Shown piece by piece: positions 63,616-64,000 of a stretch of DNA of 64,000 bases. The position numbers and the translations under genes were made by a program. Position 1 is the stretch's first letter; each line of letters begins with the position of its first letter. The notes beneath the pieces were generated by a model. It had not been told where the DNA came from, searched no databases, and was given only the letters and a program-made list of their open reading frames with translations. Where the stretch lies: NCBI GenBank assembly GCA_963969495.1, contig OZ018327.1, positions 176,227,522 through 176,291,521 on the forward strand. The letters are read 5' to 3'. Source of the DNA: Ceratothoa steindachneri. Taxonomy: Eukaryota; Arthropoda; Malacostraca; Isopoda; Cymothoidae.

Positions 63616-64000
63616 ATGCAGCCATCTTTCTCTTAAAATCTAGAGTAGCGCCTTTATCCATGAAGGCAAGAGAGACAAGTTCTTCGGTTATATACCAAAG
63701 GTGACGACCAAGTGCTTTGCTGGCTACCTAAGCAAGATCCTTATCTTCAGACATTTGGAAACTTTGCAAGTACTCTAAGTCCTTTCGTGGAGCAGTGGAT
63801 GCAGTTGAAGATGTAACCCAGTTGGGAACGTAGTACTGTACAACAAAATGTGCGAATCGCTCCACTGATGTCTCCTCATTTTTGGTCATTTTGAATTGTG
63901 ACTTGAAGAGTACAATTTTAATTGAATAAATAACCTTTGTCATCCAACGTGCTCGATGCACTCCTCCAGGTTGTTTAAAGGAAAAGCTTTCTGTGTCACC
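63616..64000 (-). pseudogene. Exon of a multicopy invertebrate family, runs off window
   Basis: The minus strand is open from the window edge to about 63728. It reads 'ESFSFKQPGGVHRARWMTKV', 'IYSIKIVLFKSQF', 'FAHFVVQYYVPNWVTSSTAS', 'APRKDLEYLQSFQMSEDKDL', a stop, then 'VASKALGRHLWYITEELVSL' and 'AFMDKGATLDFKRKM'. This is the 'PGA-H-ARWM-K-IYSLKI-LF' pattern of a widespread uncharacterised family, whose N-terminal part seems to be present at 46.9 kb. One stop codon, then truncation by the PLE at 63615. Function unknown; 5' part not in the window. Confidence 0.55.

Overview
The window looks like invertebrate animal nuclear DNA, probably arthropod and possibly crustacean. I see no prokaryotic operons, tRNA, rRNA or CRISPR. 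It is AT-rich, carries long (TA)n tracts, and contains almost nothing but transposable elements, nearly all decayed. Lineages present: non-LTR retrotransposons (an EN/RT family in four places, an L2/CR1-like element, an I-clade-like element with RNase H), Penelope-like elements (PLEs, at least nine fragments), two Ty3/Gypsy copies, a Helitron, a mariner, an unclassified TIR transposon with a large palindrome, and a Polinton/Maverick with recognisable remains of all six core genes. Fragments of two host-like multicopy families of unknown function are the only other coding material. The species assignment is inference.

Layout. 0.2-0.6 kb: endonuclease scrap. 0.7-6.5 kb: two copies of one LINE family head to head (minus copy 0.7-4.25, plus copy 4.6-6.5). 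6.8-7.75: PLE scraps. 7.76-10.47: minus-strand Helitron with a clear 3' end. 10.8-13.05: decayed gene of an unnamed family with one GT-AG intron. 13.1-15.0: tandem repeat with GC-rich hairpins, with another copy at 31.3 kb. 15.06-16.84: two PLE fragments in opposite orientations around a (TA)n tract. 16.84-27.5: Polinton, with polB leftward and ATPase, virion proteins, integrase, capsid and protease rightward. 27.8-28.5: possible hAT scrap and tandem repeat. 29.0-31.3: L2/CR1-like LINE. 32.4-34.3: LINE ORF1 fragment split by a 1.27 kb TIR element. 34.7-35.6: PLE pieces. 35.6-36.56: internally deleted mariner. 36.8-40.45: further LINE copy. 40.5-40.8: PLE terminus. 41.0-44.6: Gypsy copy 1 with an LTR-like insertion. 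46.6-47.15: multicopy-family fragment. 47.56-53.4: GC-rich I-clade-like LINE. 53.4-56.5: tandem PLE copies. 57.36-62.1: Gypsy copy 2. 62.4-63.6: PLE with inverted end. 63.6-64.0: minus-strand gene exon running off the window.

Most notable points. (1) The Gypsy family appears to have the order gag-PR-INT-RT-RH, with integrase before reverse transcriptase as described for Gmr1-like elements; PR-INT adjacency is seen in two separate copies. (2) PLE fragments carry hammerhead-ribozyme-like motifs. (3) The Polinton keeps ATPase, both capsid proteins, protease, integrase and polB, all broken, and its polB 3' end is replaced by a PLE, giving a chimeric reading frame. (4) A near-perfect palindrome of about 380 bp forms one end of a TIR transposon with a 6-bp target duplication. 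I found no functional cellular operon or defence system. The new material here is in transposon structure.
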